Source: Streptomyces sp. SCL15-4 (lineage in GTDB: Bacteria > Actinomycetota > Actinomycetes > Streptomycetales > Streptomycetaceae). Taken from it: a stretch of 64,000 bases of DNA. The notes below the pieces were generated by a model that saw only the letters and a program-made list of their open reading frames with translations, was not told the DNA's origin and ran no database searches. A program made the position numbers and the translations under genes. The DNA lies in contig NZ_JAOBTQ010000001.1 of the NCBI RefSeq assembly GCF_033366695.1, positions 3,224,001 to 3,288,000 of the forward strand. Direction: 5' to 3'. Shown here in pieces: positions 1 to 9,789 of the stretch; position 1 is the first letter of the stretch, and the number at the start of each line of letters is the position of its first letter.

Positions 1-2
1 CC

Positions 3-3000
3 CTGCCGTTCCCCGTCGACCGGTCCGCGGCGACCTGGCGCGACCTGGTCCGCCGTACCTTCGAGCGGGAGGTGGAGCTCTGGCCGCACCGCCGGTTCCC
101 GCTCGCGGAGATCCAGCGGGACGTGCCCGGCCGCCAGCGCCTGGTCAACGTGTACTTCAACTACCAGGACTTCCGGCAGGTCGACACCGATCTGATCGAC
201 ATGGCCGGGACCGACGACAGCCCGACCGAGTTCCCGCTGACCGTGTCCTCCCGGGCGGGTCACATCTGGGTGACCGCCGACCCGCGCTTCGTGGACGAGC
301 GGGGCGCCGACCGGGTCGCCGGGATGTTCCGCGCGGTGCTGGAGTCGATGGCCGCCGGCCCGGACGGCGACGCGCGGGCCATCCGGCTGCCCGAGGGCGA
401 GCGCGAACAGCTCGCCGCGTGGACCGCGAACGTCCGCACCCCGCTCACCCTGGACGTGCCCGCGGCGGTCGCCGCGTTCGCGCGCGAGACCCCGGACGCG
501 CCCGCGCTGACCGATGCCGCGGGCACGCTCGACTACCGGCGGCTCCAGGAGCGTTCGGGCCGGCTGGCCCGCCGGTTGACCGCCGCGGGCGTCGGCCCGG
601 ACACCGTCGTGGGGCTGTGCATGGACCGCTCCGCCGAGCTGGTCGTCGCGGTGCTGGCGGTGCTGAGGGCGGGCGCCGCCTATCTGCCGCTCGACACGGA
701 GCTGCCGGCGGACCGCCTCGCCTACATGCTCGCCGACGCCGGTGCGCGCCGGCTGGTGACCGGACCCGGCGCCCCGGACGGCCTGAGCGCCGACACCGTG
801 CTGACACTGGACGGCCCGGACCCCGGCAGCGCGCCGGCCGGTCCCCCGGCGGACCCGGAGAACCTGGCCTACGTCATCTACACCTCCGGTTCCACCGGCC
901 TGCCCAAGGGCGTGCTGGTGCACCGGCGCGGCATGGGCAACCACCTGCTCGCCAAGGTGGAGGACCTCGGGCTGACCGCCGCCGACACGATCGTGCAGAA
1001 CGCCTCGCAGGGCTTCGACATCTCCGTGTGGCAGATGCTCGCGGCCCTGGTCACGGGAGGCCGGACCCGGGTGGCCGACCGCTCGGTGGCGCTCGACCCG
1101 AAGGCGCTGTTCGGCCTGGTCGACGCCGAGTCGGTGACCGTGCTGGAGGTCGTCCCGTCGCTGCTGCGCGCCGCCCTGGACCTGTGGGACCTCGGCACCG
1201 GGGCGCCCCGGCTCTCGACGCTGCGCCGGCTGGTGGTCACCGGTGAGGAGCTGCCGCCGGAGCTGTGCGCGCGCTGGTTCAGGCGCTTCCCCGGCATCCC
1301 GCTGGTGAACGCCTACGGCCCCACCGAGTGCTCCGACGACATCACCCACGCCGTCCTGACGCCCGAGAGCGCGCCGGCGCAGCGGGTGCCCATCGGCACG
1401 GTGGTCCGCAACACCGAGCTGTACGTCCTCGACGAGGAACTGCGCCTGGTCCCGGCGGGGGTGGCGGGCGAGCTGTACGCGGGCGGCACCGGGGTCGCCC
1501 GGGGCTACGGCGGCCGGCCCGCGCTGACCGCCGAGCGCTTCGTCCCCGACCCGTTCGGCGGACGGCCCGGCGACCGGCTCTACCGCACCGGCGACCTGGC
1601 CCGCTGGCGGGCCGACGGCAACCTGGAGTACCTGGGCCGGGTCGACGACCAGGTCAAGATCCGCGGGCACCGGGTGGAGCTGGGCGAGATCGAGGCCGCG
1701 CTCACCGCGACCGGGCTGGTGCGGCAGGCCGTGGTGGCGGTCCGGGGCGGACAGCCGGTGGGGTACGTGGTGGCCGAGGAGGCCGATCCCGCGGCGCTGC
1801 GGGCCGCGCTGGCCCCCACCCTGCCCGACTACATGATCCCGGCCGCGTTCGTCACGCTGGAGCGGATCCCGCTCACCCCGAACGGGAAGGTGGACCGCAA
1901 GGCGCTGCCGGAGCCCGGCTCCTCGGCGTTCGCGCGGGCCGCCCACGTCGAACCCCGCACCGGCCTGGAACGCCGGGTGGCGGCGGCCTGGCTCGACGCG
2001 CTGCCGGTGGACCGGGTGGGGGTGGAGAACGCCTTCTTCGACCTCGGCGGCGACTCGATCCGGGCGGTCACCGTGGCGGGCGTGCTGCGCGCCGAGGGCC
2101 TGGACGTGACCGTCCGCGACATCTTCCAGCTGCGGACCGTCGCCGCGCTGTGCGCGGTGGTCGGCGAACGGCCGCTGCTCGACGCGGCGGCCCAGCAGGT
2201 CGTGGCGCCGTTCGCGCTGGTGCCCGAGGAGGACCGGCCGCTGCTGCCCGGCGGGCTCGCCGACGCCTATCCGCTGGCGCAGAACCAGATCGGCATGGCC
2301 GTGGAGATGCTGTCCGGCGACGGCCGCGACAGCTACCACGACGTCACCTCGTTCCGGATCAAGGACGAGCGGCCGTTCGAGCCCGAGGCGTTCCGCCGGG
2401 CCGTGGACGAACTGACGGCGCGGCACGAGATGCTGCGGACCTCGATGCACCTGTCCGGGTACTCCGTGCCGATGCAGCTCGTGCACGACCACGCGCGCAT
2501 CCCGGTCGAGGTCCGCGACCTCAGGGACGGCACCCCGGCCGGCGTGGCGGCGGCCGTGCGCGCGATGGCCGGGCAGGGTGATCTGTTCGACCTGGCGCGG
2601 GCGCCGCTGATGCGGATGACCGTGCTGCTGGAACCGGACGGCCACTGGACGGTCGTCTTCACCCAGGCGCACCTGATCACCGAGGGCTGGACCTACCACC
2701 AGCTGCTGATGGAGCTGGTCACCTGCTACCGCCGGCTCAGGGACGGGCTGGAGCCGGAACCGCACCGGCCTCCGGCCGTCCGGTTCGCCGACTTCGTCGC
2801 CGAGGAGCTGGCCTCGCTCGCCTCCGGGGAGGACCGCGCGTACTGGGAGGGCGTCCTGGCGGGCAGGGTCCCCTTCGCCTTCCCTGACAGCTGGGGAGGC
2901 GGCGGCGCGCGGCCGGCCGACACCACCGACGTCGTCGTGGGCCTCGCCGATCTCCAGCCCGCGCTGCGCGACCTCGCCACGCGGGCCGAGGCCTCCGTCA

Positions 3001-5261
3001 AGAGCGTGCTGCTGGCCGCGTTCGTCAAGGTCATGGGGGCGCTCACCGAGGAGCGCGACGTCCATGTGGGGCTGGTCTGCGACACCCGGCCGGAGCGGAT
3101 CGGCGCCGACCGGGTGCACGGGATGTACCTGAACACGGTGCCGTTCCCGGTGGACCGTACGGCGGCGACCTGGCGGGAGCTGGTGCGCTCGGTGTTCCGG
3201 AGCGAGGTCGGGCTCTGGCCGCACCGCCGCTATCCGATGTCGGCGCTCCAGCGCGGCTGGAGCCCGGGCCGGCTGGTCGACACCATCTTCAACTTCGTGG
3301 ACTTCCACCAGGTGGACACCGAGCTGGTCGATGTCGCGGCCGGCCGGGGCGGCAGCCTGCGGACCGAGTTCGGGCTCAATGTCATCGCCCGGCCGGACCG
3401 GCTGGGCCTCAGCCACGACCCGCGTGCCGTGTCCCGGCCCGAGGCCGAGCGCGTCGGGCGGATGCTGCGCGCGGTGCTGGAGGCCATGGCCCACGACCCG
3501 GAGGGCGACGCCCGCGGTCCCGTGCTGCCCGGCCCGGCGGCCCGGCCGGAGCCGGCCGCGCCGGTCCGGGCCCGGCTGCACGAGCTGGTCCAGCAGCAGG
3601 CGGCCCGCGTTCCGCACCGGCCCGCCGTGGTGTCCGGGACGGTCAGCCTGTCGTACGCGGTCCTCGACCAACGGGCGAACGCGCTGGCCGAGCGGCTGGC
3701 CGGGCGCGGGGTCCGCCCGGGCGACCGGGTCGGCGTGCATGTCGAGCGCTCCGCCGACCTCGTCGTGGCGCTGCTGGGCGTGCTCAAGTGCGGCGCCGCG
3801 TATCTGCCGCTCGACCCGGCCCTGCCGGCCGGCCGGCTCACCGGGTACGCGGCGGACGCGGGCGCCCGGATCGCGGTGACCGGACCCGGGCTCGCCCTGC
3901 CGGGACTCGATGCCGTGTCCCCGGCGGGGAGCGGACGACCGGTGGCCGCGCCGGAGCCGGCCGGAGACCTGGCGTACGTGATCCACACCTCCGGTTCGAC
4001 GGGACGGCCCAAGGGGGTCGCGGTCACCCACGCCCAGGCGGCCTCGGTCGTCCTGGCCGCGCTGGAGCGGATCGGCATGGCCGAGGGCGAGGTGTGGGCG
4101 CTGACCCACTCCCCGGCGTTCGACGTGTCGGTGTTCGAGATCTTCGGCGCGCTGCTCTCGGGCGGGACGCTGGTCGTCCCCGACCGGGAGACCGCCCGCT
4201 CGCCGCGCGAACTGCTCGGTCTGGTCGACGCACACGGCGTGACCGTGCTGTGCCAGACGCCGACGGCCTTCCGGGGCCTGACGGAGCTGGTCGCGGGCGG
4301 CGCCGACCCGGGGCTGCGGGCGGTGGTGCTGGCCGGGGAGAAGGTGCGCTTCGGTGAACTGGCCCCGTGGGCCGGGCGGCTGGCGCGTACGGTCCTGGTC
4401 AACATGTACGGCCCGACGGAGACCGCCATCTACGCGACGGCGCACCGGATCACCGCCGGGGACATCGCCGGGGCCGGCCGGAGCGTGATCGGCCGGCCGC
4501 TGCCGGGCGTGCACGCCGAGCCGCTGGACGCGGCGGGGCACCCGGTCCCGGACGGGGTGCCGGGCGAGCTGTACCTCGGCGGCGCGGGCGTCGCCGTCGG
4601 CTACCTCGGCGATGCCACGGCCACGGCCGAGCGGTTCGTGCCCGACCCGGCGGGCGGACCGGGCGCCCGCCGGTTCCGCACCGGCGACCGGGTCCGCCGG
4701 CTGGCCGACGGCTCCCTGGAGTTCCTGGGCCGGCTCGACGACCAGCTGAAGATCCGCGGCCACCGGGTGGAGCCCGGCGAGGTCCGCGCCGCCCTCCTGG
4801 CCACCGGTCTGGTCACCGAGGCGGCCGTGGCGGCGGTCGGCGGCGAGCTGGTGGCCTATGCGGTCGCGGGAGCCGCCGGCCCGGCCGAGCTGCGCGGGGC
4901 GCTGGCCCGGGTCCTGCCCGAGCCGATGATCCCGGTCGCGTTCGTGCTGCTGGACGCCCTGCCCCGGACGGTCGCCGGCAAGACCGAGCTGCGCGGGCTG
5001 CCGGCGCCGGGGCCGGAGGCGTACGTCCGGGCCGAACCGGTCGCGCCCCGGACTCCGCTGGAGGAGCGGGTCGTCGCCGTCTGGCGGTCCGTCCTGCCGG
5101 TGGACGAGTTCGGTGTCGAGGACGACTTCTTCGACCTCGGCGGCGACTCCGTCCGCGCCTTCCGGGCGACCGAGGCGCTGCGCCGCGAGGGCGTGAGCGT
5201 CTCGGTGCGGGAGGTGTTCGAGTACCGCACGGCGGCCAGACTCTGCACCGCCCTGGCGTAG
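3..5261 (+). CDS. Nonribosomal peptide synthetase, partial at 5' end: (C)-A-T-C-A-T
   Basis: The frame is open from base 3, so the gene starts left of the window; 1752 codons are visible. Domains by nucleotide: end of a condensation domain (3-420), adenylation A1 (430-1920, with [11 protein letters not shown] and NAYGPTE), carrier T1 (1950-2160, LGGDS), C2 (2250-3540), A2 (3570-5010), T2 (5050-5250, LGGDS). The C2 active-site motif reads AHLITEG instead of HHxxxDG, keeping only the second His. By-eye ten-residue pocket codes are DIWEVTADDK for A1, whose acidic residues suggest a basic substrate, and DVFCVAMIYK for A2, which I cannot assign. The protein ends after T2 with no thioesterase, reductase or terminal C domain, so release happens elsewhere. 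A strong hairpin follows the stop. It belongs with the NRPS proteins at 15390 and 23190. Confidence 0.95.
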   Translation: MPFPVDRSAATWRDLVRRTFEREVELWPHRRFPLAEIQRDVPGRQRLVNVYFNYQDFRQVDTDLIDMAGTDDSPTEFPLTVSSRAGHIWVTADPRFVDERGADRVAGMFRAVLESMAAGPDGDARAIRLPEGEREQLAAWTANVRTPLTLDVPAAVAAFARETPDAPALTDAAGTLDYRRLQERSGRLARRLTAAGVGPDTVVGLCMDRSAELVVAVLAVLRAGAAYLPLDTELPADRLAYMLADAGARRLVTGPGAPDGLSADTVLTLDGPDPGSAPAGPPADPENLAYVIYTSGSTGLPKGVLVHRRGMGNHLLAKVEDLGLTAADTIVQNASQGFDISVWQMLAALVTGGRTRVADRSVALDPKALFGLVDAESVTVLEVVPSLLRAALDLWDLGTGAPRLSTLRRLVVTGEELPPELCARWFRRFPGIPLVNAYGPTECSDDITHAVLTPESAPAQRVPIGTVVRNTELYVLDEELRLVPAGVAGELYAGGTGVARGYGGRPALTAERFVPDPFGGRPGDRLYRTGDLARWRADGNLEYLGRVDDQVKIRGHRVELGEIEAALTATGLVRQAVVAVRGGQPVGYVVAEEADPAALRAALAPTLPDYMIPAAFVTLERIPLTPNGKVDRKALPEPGSSAFARAAHVEPRTGLERRVAAAWLDALPVDRVGVENAFFDLGGDSIRAVTVAGVLRAEGLDVTVRDIFQLRTVAALCAVVGERPLLDAAAQQVVAPFALVPEEDRPLLPGGLADAYPLAQNQIGMAVEMLSGDGRDSYHDVTSFRIKDERPFEPEAFRRAVDELTARHEMLRTSMHLSGYSVPMQLVHDHARIPVEVRDLRDGTPAGVAAAVRAMAGQGDLFDLARAPLMRMTVLLEPDGHWTVVFTQAHLITEGWTYHQLLMELVTCYRRLRDGLEPEPHRPPAVRFADFVAEELASLASGEDRAYWEGVLAGRVPFAFPDSWGGGGARPADTTDVVVGLADLQPALRDLATRAEASVKSVLLAAFVKVMGALTEERDVHVGLVCDTRPERIGADRVHGMYLNTVPFPVDRTAATWRELVRSVFRSEVGLWPHRRYPMSALQRGWSPGRLVDTIFNFVDFHQVDTELVDVAAGRGGSLRTEFGLNVIARPDRLGLSHDPRAVSRPEAERVGRMLRAVLEAMAHDPEGDARGPVLPGPAARPEPAAPVRARLHELVQQQAARVPHRPAVVSGTVSLSYAVLDQRANALAERLAGRGVRPGDRVGVHVERSADLVVALLGVLKCGAAYLPLDPALPAGRLTGYAADAGARIAVTGPGLALPGLDAVSPAGSGRPVAAPEPAGDLAYVIHTSGSTGRPKGVAVTHAQAASVVLAALERIGMAEGEVWALTHSPAFDVSVFEIFGALLSGGTLVVPDRETARSPRELLGLVDAHGVTVLCQTPTAFRGLTELVAGGADPGLRAVVLAGEKVRFGELAPWAGRLARTVLVNMYGPTETAIYATAHRITAGDIAGAGRSVIGRPLPGVHAEPLDAAGHPVPDGVPGELYLGGAGVAVGYLGDATATAERFVPDPAGGPGARRFRTGDRVRRLADGSLEFLGRLDDQLKIRGHRVEPGEVRAALLATGLVTEAAVAAVGGELVAYAVAGAAGPAELRGALARVLPEPMIPVAFVLLDALPRTVAGKTELRGLPAPGPEAYVRAEPVAPRTPLEERVVAVWRSVLPVDEFGVEDDFFDLGGDSVRAFRATEALRREGVSVSVREVFEYRTAARLCTALA

Positions 5262-5290
5262 CGCTCCGCGGGCCCGCGGGTCCACCGGCG

Positions 5291-5327
5291 AAGGCTCTCC
5301 TCCCCGACCGGGGAGGAGAGCCTTCTT
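5291..5327 (+). terminator. Rho-independent terminator after the NRPS gene
   Basis: A perfect 15-bp inverted repeat (5291-5305 and 5310-5324) with a 4-nt loop lies 30 bases after the NRPS stop, followed by a short pyrimidine run. It separates the NRPS gene from the deaminase-like gene downstream. Confidence 0.85.
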
Positions 5328-5502
5328 CATGAACGGACACCGGCCAACGGCCCCTCGCGTACGGAGTCCTAGCCGACGAGCCTCCTCCCGGTCCGTGATC
5401 ACGATCAGGCTCGGCCCGGGCGCTGCCGAAACCCTGTGGAGCCCGCCCGCGTGGAGTGGAATGCTCTTGGGTCGACCACTGAAGGAAGGGAAGGTCGCGA
5501 AG

Positions 5503-6309
5503 GTGTACGTCCCGTCATCCGCACGAGTACTCGATGACGACGAGCGTGAACTCGTGGAACTGGCACGCCGGACCATAGACGCGCATACCGACGCCGGGCC
5601 CGACGAGGACGGGATCCACACGATGGGCGCCGCGGTCATGGCAGCCGATTACCGGATGTTCGCCGGCGTGAACCTCTATCACTTCACCGGCGGGCCCTGC
5701 GCCGAACTCGTGGCTCTGGGAGCCGCGCGAGCCCAGGGCGCCCGCCAGATGCGCTGCATCGTCGCCGTGGGAAACCACGGGCGCGGGGTCGTCGGCCCGT
5801 GCGGGCGCGATCGGCAGGTCTTCCTGGACTACTACCCCGCCATGCGCGTCATCGTGCCCACCCCCGCGGGGCTCAGGTCCGTGCTCGCCGCCGACCTGAT
5901 GCCGCTGGCCCAGCAGTGGACCCCGGAGTCGGGCATGAACGGTCTCGACCCATCGCTCTACCAGGACCCCGAGGCGGCCGGTCCTCCGATCATCCGCTTC
6001 AACCCCCGCTACCTCGACGTCGTCCGCTCCGGCGCCAAGTCCAGGACCACCCGCTTCCGGGACCCGGCGCGGCCCGGCCCGGCACGGCTGGTGTTCGAGA
6101 GCGACCCCGAAGTCGTCCTGCCGGCGGAGGTGACCGGTATCCGGCACTGCCTGGTCGGCGAACTCACCGACCAGGACGCCCGAGCCGAGGGACTGTCGAC
6201 CGCGGCCGAACTCCAGGAAGCCCTCAAGGGCCACTACCCGGATCTGGCGGGCACCGACGAAGTCGACGTCATCACCTTCCGGGTCGACGACGAGACGGGC
6301 GCCGCCTGA
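5503..6309 (+). CDS. Blasticidin-S/cytidine deaminase-like domain fused to an ASCH domain
   Basis: 268 aa from GTG at 5503, chosen for the GGAAGGGAAGG ribosome site just upstream; ATG at 5461 is an alternative. Residues 1-125 closely follow Aspergillus blasticidin-S deaminase: FTGGPCAE carries the zinc Cys (C66) and the proton-shuttle Glu (E68), and GPCGRDRQ carries C100. The third zinc Cys expected in that motif is Asp (D103). Residues 160-268 look like an ASCH domain (IRFNPRYLDVVRSG), a fold that binds RNA or nucleotides. A nucleoside-type substrate is therefore likely but not shown. It stands alone between two terminators or convergent genes inside the NRPS cluster, so a biosynthetic, resistance or unrelated housekeeping role are all possible. 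Confidence 0.8.
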   Translation: MYVPSSARVLDDDERELVELARRTIDAHTDAGPDEDGIHTMGAAVMAADYRMFAGVNLYHFTGGPCAELVALGAARAQGARQMRCIVAVGNHGRGVVGPCGRDRQVFLDYYPAMRVIVPTPAGLRSVLAADLMPLAQQWTPESGMNGLDPSLYQDPEAAGPPIIRFNPRYLDVVRSGAKSRTTRFRDPARPGPARLVFESDPEVVLPAEVTGIRHCLVGELTDQDARAEGLSTAAELQEALKGHYPDLAGTDEVDVITFRVDDETGAA

Positions 6310-6426
6310 CCCGCCGGTGAGGACGCGGGCGCCGGTCGGGGGCCGGCATGGCTGTGCCCAGCGGCCGGGGCTTCCCGGCCCGGAAAGCGGGTGGGGAGCC
6401 TCGGCCGCTGGGCGGTGAGGGCTGGG

Positions 6427-7662
6427 TCAGGGGTTGCGGATCGCCGGGCTGGCGGCGGCCGCGACGGTGCACAGGAGCATGGCCGCGGCGACCCCGAGCA
6501 GGACCGTCGCCGTGCTGAAGGCGGCCAGCAGGAAGCCCGCGGCCAGCGCGCCCACGGAGTTGGCGCCCCAGGAGGCCAGCATGACCGCGCTCATCGCCTT
6601 GCCGTGGATCTCGTCGGGGACCAGGTGCGCCATGTAGGCCCCGGCGCCGACGTTGAGCGCGGCGCCCGTGAACGACATCGCCGCGTACAGCGCGAGCAGG
6701 GCCCAGTACTGCGTGGTCAGGGCCACCACGGGGACCAGGACCGTCCAGCTCACCAGGGTGCCGAGCAGGATGTTCGGCAGCCTGATCCCGGTCAGCAGTT
6801 TGGCGGCCGACAGCGCGCCGGCCACCCCGCCGAGACCGGAGACCAGCCCGATCAGCCCGACCTGGGCCGCCGAGCCGCCGTGCTCCCGGATGACCACGAG
6901 CGGGGCCATGTTGACGATCTGGAACAGCAGGTTGGTGACCGCCACGACGCCGATCGCCGCGCGCAGGAACCGCTGTCCCCACAGCCAGGACAGGCCCTGG
7001 CGCACCTCCGCCTTCCAGTCCCGCTCGCCCGGTCCGCGTTCCTCCTGGAACGGCGCCTTGACCAGGCTGAGGTTGACCAGGGACAGCAGGTGCCCGGCCG
7101 CCACCACCCCGAACGGCAGCCAGCTCGCGACGGAGAACGCGGCGCCGCCGACCGGCTGGCCGAGCAGTCCCGCCGCCCGTCCCCGCGCCTCGTTCTGGGC
7201 CAGCGCGGAGGACAGCCGGTCGGGATGCACCACGTTGCGGACCGCGGTGCGCTCGGCCAGTTGGTAGAAGATCGTCGCCGCGCCGTCCACGAAGGCGACC
7301 GCGAGGACGTGCGGCAGCCAGACCCGGCCGGCCAGCACCACCGCCACCACGCTGGCCATCGCCGCCAGCCCGATCACGTTGCAGATCAGCATGAGCCGGC
7401 GCCGGTCCCAGCGGTCCACCAGCACACCGGCGGGCAGCTGGAGCACCAGCATGGGCAGCAGCCCGGCAAACGCGACCAGTCCGGCGTCGGCGGCGGTGCC
7501 GTTGCCCCACAGGATGAGCAGCGGATAGGCGATCACCCCGGTGCGGGCGCCGAGCTGGGTGGCGCCCGCACCGGTCCACAGCAGCAGGAAGTCCCGGTTG
7601 CGCCGCAACGGCGGCGGCGCGCCGGCCTTGGCCGACGCGCCGCTGGGACTGATCCCGGTCAC
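6427..7662 (-). CDS. MFS transporter (efflux candidate)
   Basis: 411 aa with about 12 hydrophobic segments. It has the MFS loop 2-3 signature region (GVLVDRWDRRRLM) after the second helix and begins RRNRDFLLLWTGAGATQLG, typical of the enterobactin-exporter-like MFS_3 group. GTG at 7662 overlaps the carbamoyltransferase stop by four bases (GTGA), so it is the last gene of the mbtH-like/carbamoyltransferase/MFS operon. The likely role is export of the peptide product or self-resistance; substrate specificity cannot be read from sequence. A longer upstream reading frame exists but lies inside the carbamoyltransferase gene and shows no membrane-protein character. Confidence 0.88.
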   Translation of the reverse strand: MTGISPSGASAKAGAPPPLRRNRDFLLLWTGAGATQLGARTGVIAYPLLILWGNGTAADAGLVAFAGLLPMLVLQLPAGVLVDRWDRRRLMLICNVIGLAAMASVVAVVLAGRVWLPHVLAVAFVDGAATIFYQLAERTAVRNVVHPDRLSSALAQNEARGRAAGLLGQPVGGAAFSVASWLPFGVVAAGHLLSLVNLSLVKAPFQEERGPGERDWKAEVRQGLSWLWGQRFLRAAIGVVAVTNLLFQIVNMAPLVVIREHGGSAAQVGLIGLVSGLGGVAGALSAAKLLTGIRLPNILLGTLVSWTVLVPVVALTTQYWALLALYAAMSFTGAALNVGAGAYMAHLVPDEIHGKAMSAVMLASWGANSVGALAAGFLLAAFSTATVLLGVAAAMLLCTVAAAASPAIRNP

Positions 7663-8657
7663 CACAGGGATGCCTTTTCGCTCTCGGTACGGCCGTCCCC
7701 GGCGGCCGCGCTCCCGGCCCGGTCCTCCATGGGAGCGCCGTGGCACCACTCCAGGACCGCCATGGCGCTGTGCATCTTGTTCTCGGCCTGCTGGAAGGCG
7801 ATGCTCATCGGCCCGTCCAGCACGTCCGCGGTGACCTCCTCGCCGCGGTGGGCGGGCAGGTCGTGCATGAACACCGCGTCCGGACTGCTCCGCCACAGCT
7901 CCCGGGTCACCTGGAACGGCTGGAAGGTCCGCCGCCAGTCGGGGTCGGGCTTGGTGGTGCCGGTGGTCTGCCAGCGCGTGGTGTAGACGACGTCGAAGCC
8001 GCCGGGCGCGGGCTCCATCCGGTGGCTCTCCTCGACCCGGGCCCCGGACCGCCGGGCGTGGCCGCGCGCCAGTTCCAGGAAGCGCGGGTCGAGGCCGTAG
8101 CCGGGCGGCGTGCGCAGCTGGAGTTCCACGCCGGGAGTGCGGCCCAGCGCCAGTGCCAGCGCCGACGCGGTGTTGTTGCCCTCGCCGGCGTAGAGCACCC
8201 GCAGTCCGTCGAGCGAGCCGAAGTGGCGCCGCAGGGTGGTGAGGTCGGCAAGCGCCTGGGTCGGGTGCTCCTCCTCGGTCATCGCGTTGACCACCGGCAT
8301 CCGGTGCTGCCCGGCCCAGGCCTCCAGTTCCCCGGTGGGCCGGCCGGTGCGGGCGACGAGCAGGTCGAGCATGCCCGCCAGCACCCGCCCGGTGTCCGAG
8401 GACGCCTCACCGGTGTTGGTCTGCAGGTCCGCCGGGCCGAAGTTGACGACGTGGGCGCCGAGCCGCAGCGCCGAGGACCAGAACGCGGTCCGGGTCCTGG
8501 TCGAGGTCATCGCGAAGTAGATGCCGACCACCTGGCCGGCCAGCGGCTCGTGGTGGACGGAGGTGCCCGCGGAGTGGGCGACGCCCCGGCGCACGATCCG
8601 CTCCAGCTCGCCGTCGCTCAGGTCTTGGAGCGACACCAGCCTGCGGGCGGCACTCAT
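7659..8657 (-). CDS. Ornithine carbamoyltransferase-like enzyme, NRPS building-block supply
   Basis: 332 aa. It shows the carbamoyl-phosphate motif STRTR (52-56), HPTQ (131-134) and the position of the ornithine-transcarbamylase HCLP loop, here HDLP (265-268) with the catalytic-loop Cys replaced by Asp (D266). The SMG loop that recognises ornithine is also changed (TTG). These changes argue for an amine acceptor other than L-ornithine. In viomycin, capreomycin and zwittermicin clusters, related enzymes carbamoylate 2,3-diaminopropionate to ureidoalanine; the SbnB-like gene at 32365 fits such a substrate. ATG at 8657 overlaps the mbtH-like stop (ATGA). Citrulline formation remains an alternative. 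Confidence 0.88.
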   Translation of the reverse strand: MSAARRLVSLQDLSDGELERIVRRGVAHSAGTSVHHEPLAGQVVGIYFAMTSTRTRTAFWSSALRLGAHVVNFGPADLQTNTGEASSDTGRVLAGMLDLLVARTGRPTGELEAWAGQHRMPVVNAMTEEEHPTQALADLTTLRRHFGSLDGLRVLYAGEGNNTASALALALGRTPGVELQLRTPPGYGLDPRFLELARGHARRSGARVEESHRMEPAPGGFDVVYTTRWQTTGTTKPDPDWRRTFQPFQVTRELWRSSPDAVFMHDLPAHRGEEVTADVLDGPMSIAFQQAENKMHSAMAVLEWCHGAPMEDRAGSAAAGDGRTESEKASLW

Positions 8658-8866
8658 CGGGCCGCAGCCATCCGGCGGCGCAGGCTCGCCGGCCGCAGGT
8701 CGGTCCAGATCTTCCCGATGTGGGCCAGGCACTCGTCCTTGCTGCCCTCGGTGCCCTCCGGGTGCCAGCCGGCCGGGAGGGCCCGGTCGGCCCACCAGAC
8801 CGAGTACTGCTCCTCGTCGTTGAGCACCACGAGATAGCGGCGGTCGTCGGCTTCCTCAGCGTGCAT
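8654..8866 (-). CDS. MbtH-like protein
   Basis: 70 aa. It contains the family signature: LNDEEQYSVWW, PAGWHPEG, and CLAHIGKIWTDLRPASL near the C-terminus. MbtH-like proteins bind adenylation domains and are needed for folding or activity of many actinobacterial NRPS. ATG at 8866 is preceded by a strong GGAGGTGGG ribosome site, which rules out a TTG seven codons upstream. It is the first gene of a three-gene minus-strand operon with four-base overlaps and is divergent from the ABC transporter genes. Confidence 0.95.
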   Translation of the reverse strand: MHAEEADDRRYLVVLNDEEQYSVWWADRALPAGWHPEGTEGSKDECLAHIGKIWTDLRPASLRRRMAAAR

Positions 8867-9048
8867 TTTCCCACCTCCGGTGAACAAGGGATCCGTGCAG
8901 ACACGGACTCTCCCGAGCTTCGGGAACCCGCCATAACCGAGCCATATTCGCCAGATACACCGAGGCCAAGGAGGTGCGCGCGGCCGGAACCGGCCGACTG
9001 GGCCGGACGTATGGGCCGGGTATAGATCCCGCGCCTACCGTTCCGGAT
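8867..9048. promoter_or_regulatory. Divergent promoter region between the mbtH-like operon and ABC transporter
   Basis: 182 bp between two divergent operons, so promoters for both are expected. The segment 8941-8960 (CCATATTCGCC then ATAC) resembles 15301-15320 in the other divergent spacer of the cluster, a possible shared operator. No exact -35/-10 pair is called. Confidence 0.5.
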
Positions 9049-9789
9049 ATGGATACGGGAACGGCGATGGTGCGGCTTGAGTCCGTGAGCAGAGGATTCG
9101 GCAAGCGCGACAACAGGGTCATCGCCCTCGACGAGGTGACGCTGGACTTCCCCGAAGGGGTCTTCACCGCGGTGATGGGCCCCTCCGGTTCGGGCAAGTC
9201 GACCATGTTGCAGTGCGCGGCCGGCATAGACCGGGTCGACTCCGGCGAGGTCACGCTGGCGGGCACCCCGCTGCGCGGCCTGAGCGAGGCCGCGCTGACC
9301 AGGCTGAGACGACAGCATGTCGGCTTCGTCTTCCAGACCTTCAATCTGATCCCGTCGCTGACCGCGCGGCAGAACGTGGCGCTCCCGCTGATGCTGGCGG
9401 GGAGGAAACCCGCCCGCAAGGCCGTGGACGCCGCGCTGGAGCGGCTGGGGCTGGGCGAGCGCAAGCAGCACCGTCCCGGCGAGCTGTCCGGCGGCCAGCA
9501 GCAGCGGGTCGCGATCGCGCGGGCGCTGCTGACCGGGCCGAAGGTGCTGTTCGCCGACGAGCCGACCGGGGCGCTGGACTCCAAGTCCTCCCGGCAGGTC
9601 ATGCAGTTGCTGCGCGAGCTGGTCGACACCAGCGGGCAGACCATCATCATGGTCACCCACGACCCGGTCGCCGCCTCCTATGCCGACCAGATCGTCTTCC
9701 TGGCCGACGGCCGTCCGGCGGGCGTGCTGGAATCCCCCACCCCCGAGCTGGCCGCGGCGCGGATCACGAAGCTGGAGCAGTCATGGTGA
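9049..9789 (+). CDS. ABC transporter ATP-binding protein (MacB/LolD type)
   Basis: 246 aa. It has Walker A (GPSGSGKST), the ABC signature LSGGQQQRVAIARAL, Walker B with VLFADEPTGALDSK and the H-loop VTHDP. This is the ATPase class that pairs with FtsX/MacB-type permeases. Its stop overlaps the permease start by seven bases (ATGGTGA), so the two are co-translated. ATG at 9049 was chosen because the homologous region starts there; further upstream lies the promoter region. It likely powers export or self-protection for the peptide product. Confidence 0.93.
   Translation: MDTGTAMVRLESVSRGFGKRDNRVIALDEVTLDFPEGVFTAVMGPSGSGKSTMLQCAAGIDRVDSGEVTLAGTPLRGLSEAALTRLRRQHVGFVFQTFNLIPSLTARQNVALPLMLAGRKPARKAVDAALERLGLGERKQHRPGELSGGQQQRVAIARALLTGPKVLFADEPTGALDSKSSRQVMQLLRELVDTSGQTIIMVTHDPVAASYADQIVFLADGRPAGVLESPTPELAAARITKLEQSW

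Noticed and set aside
6391..7986. A 531-residue plus-strand frame over the MFS and carbamoyltransferase genes
   Set aside because: Gln/Arg/His-rich shadow of the minus-strand genes, without a ribosome site or family features.
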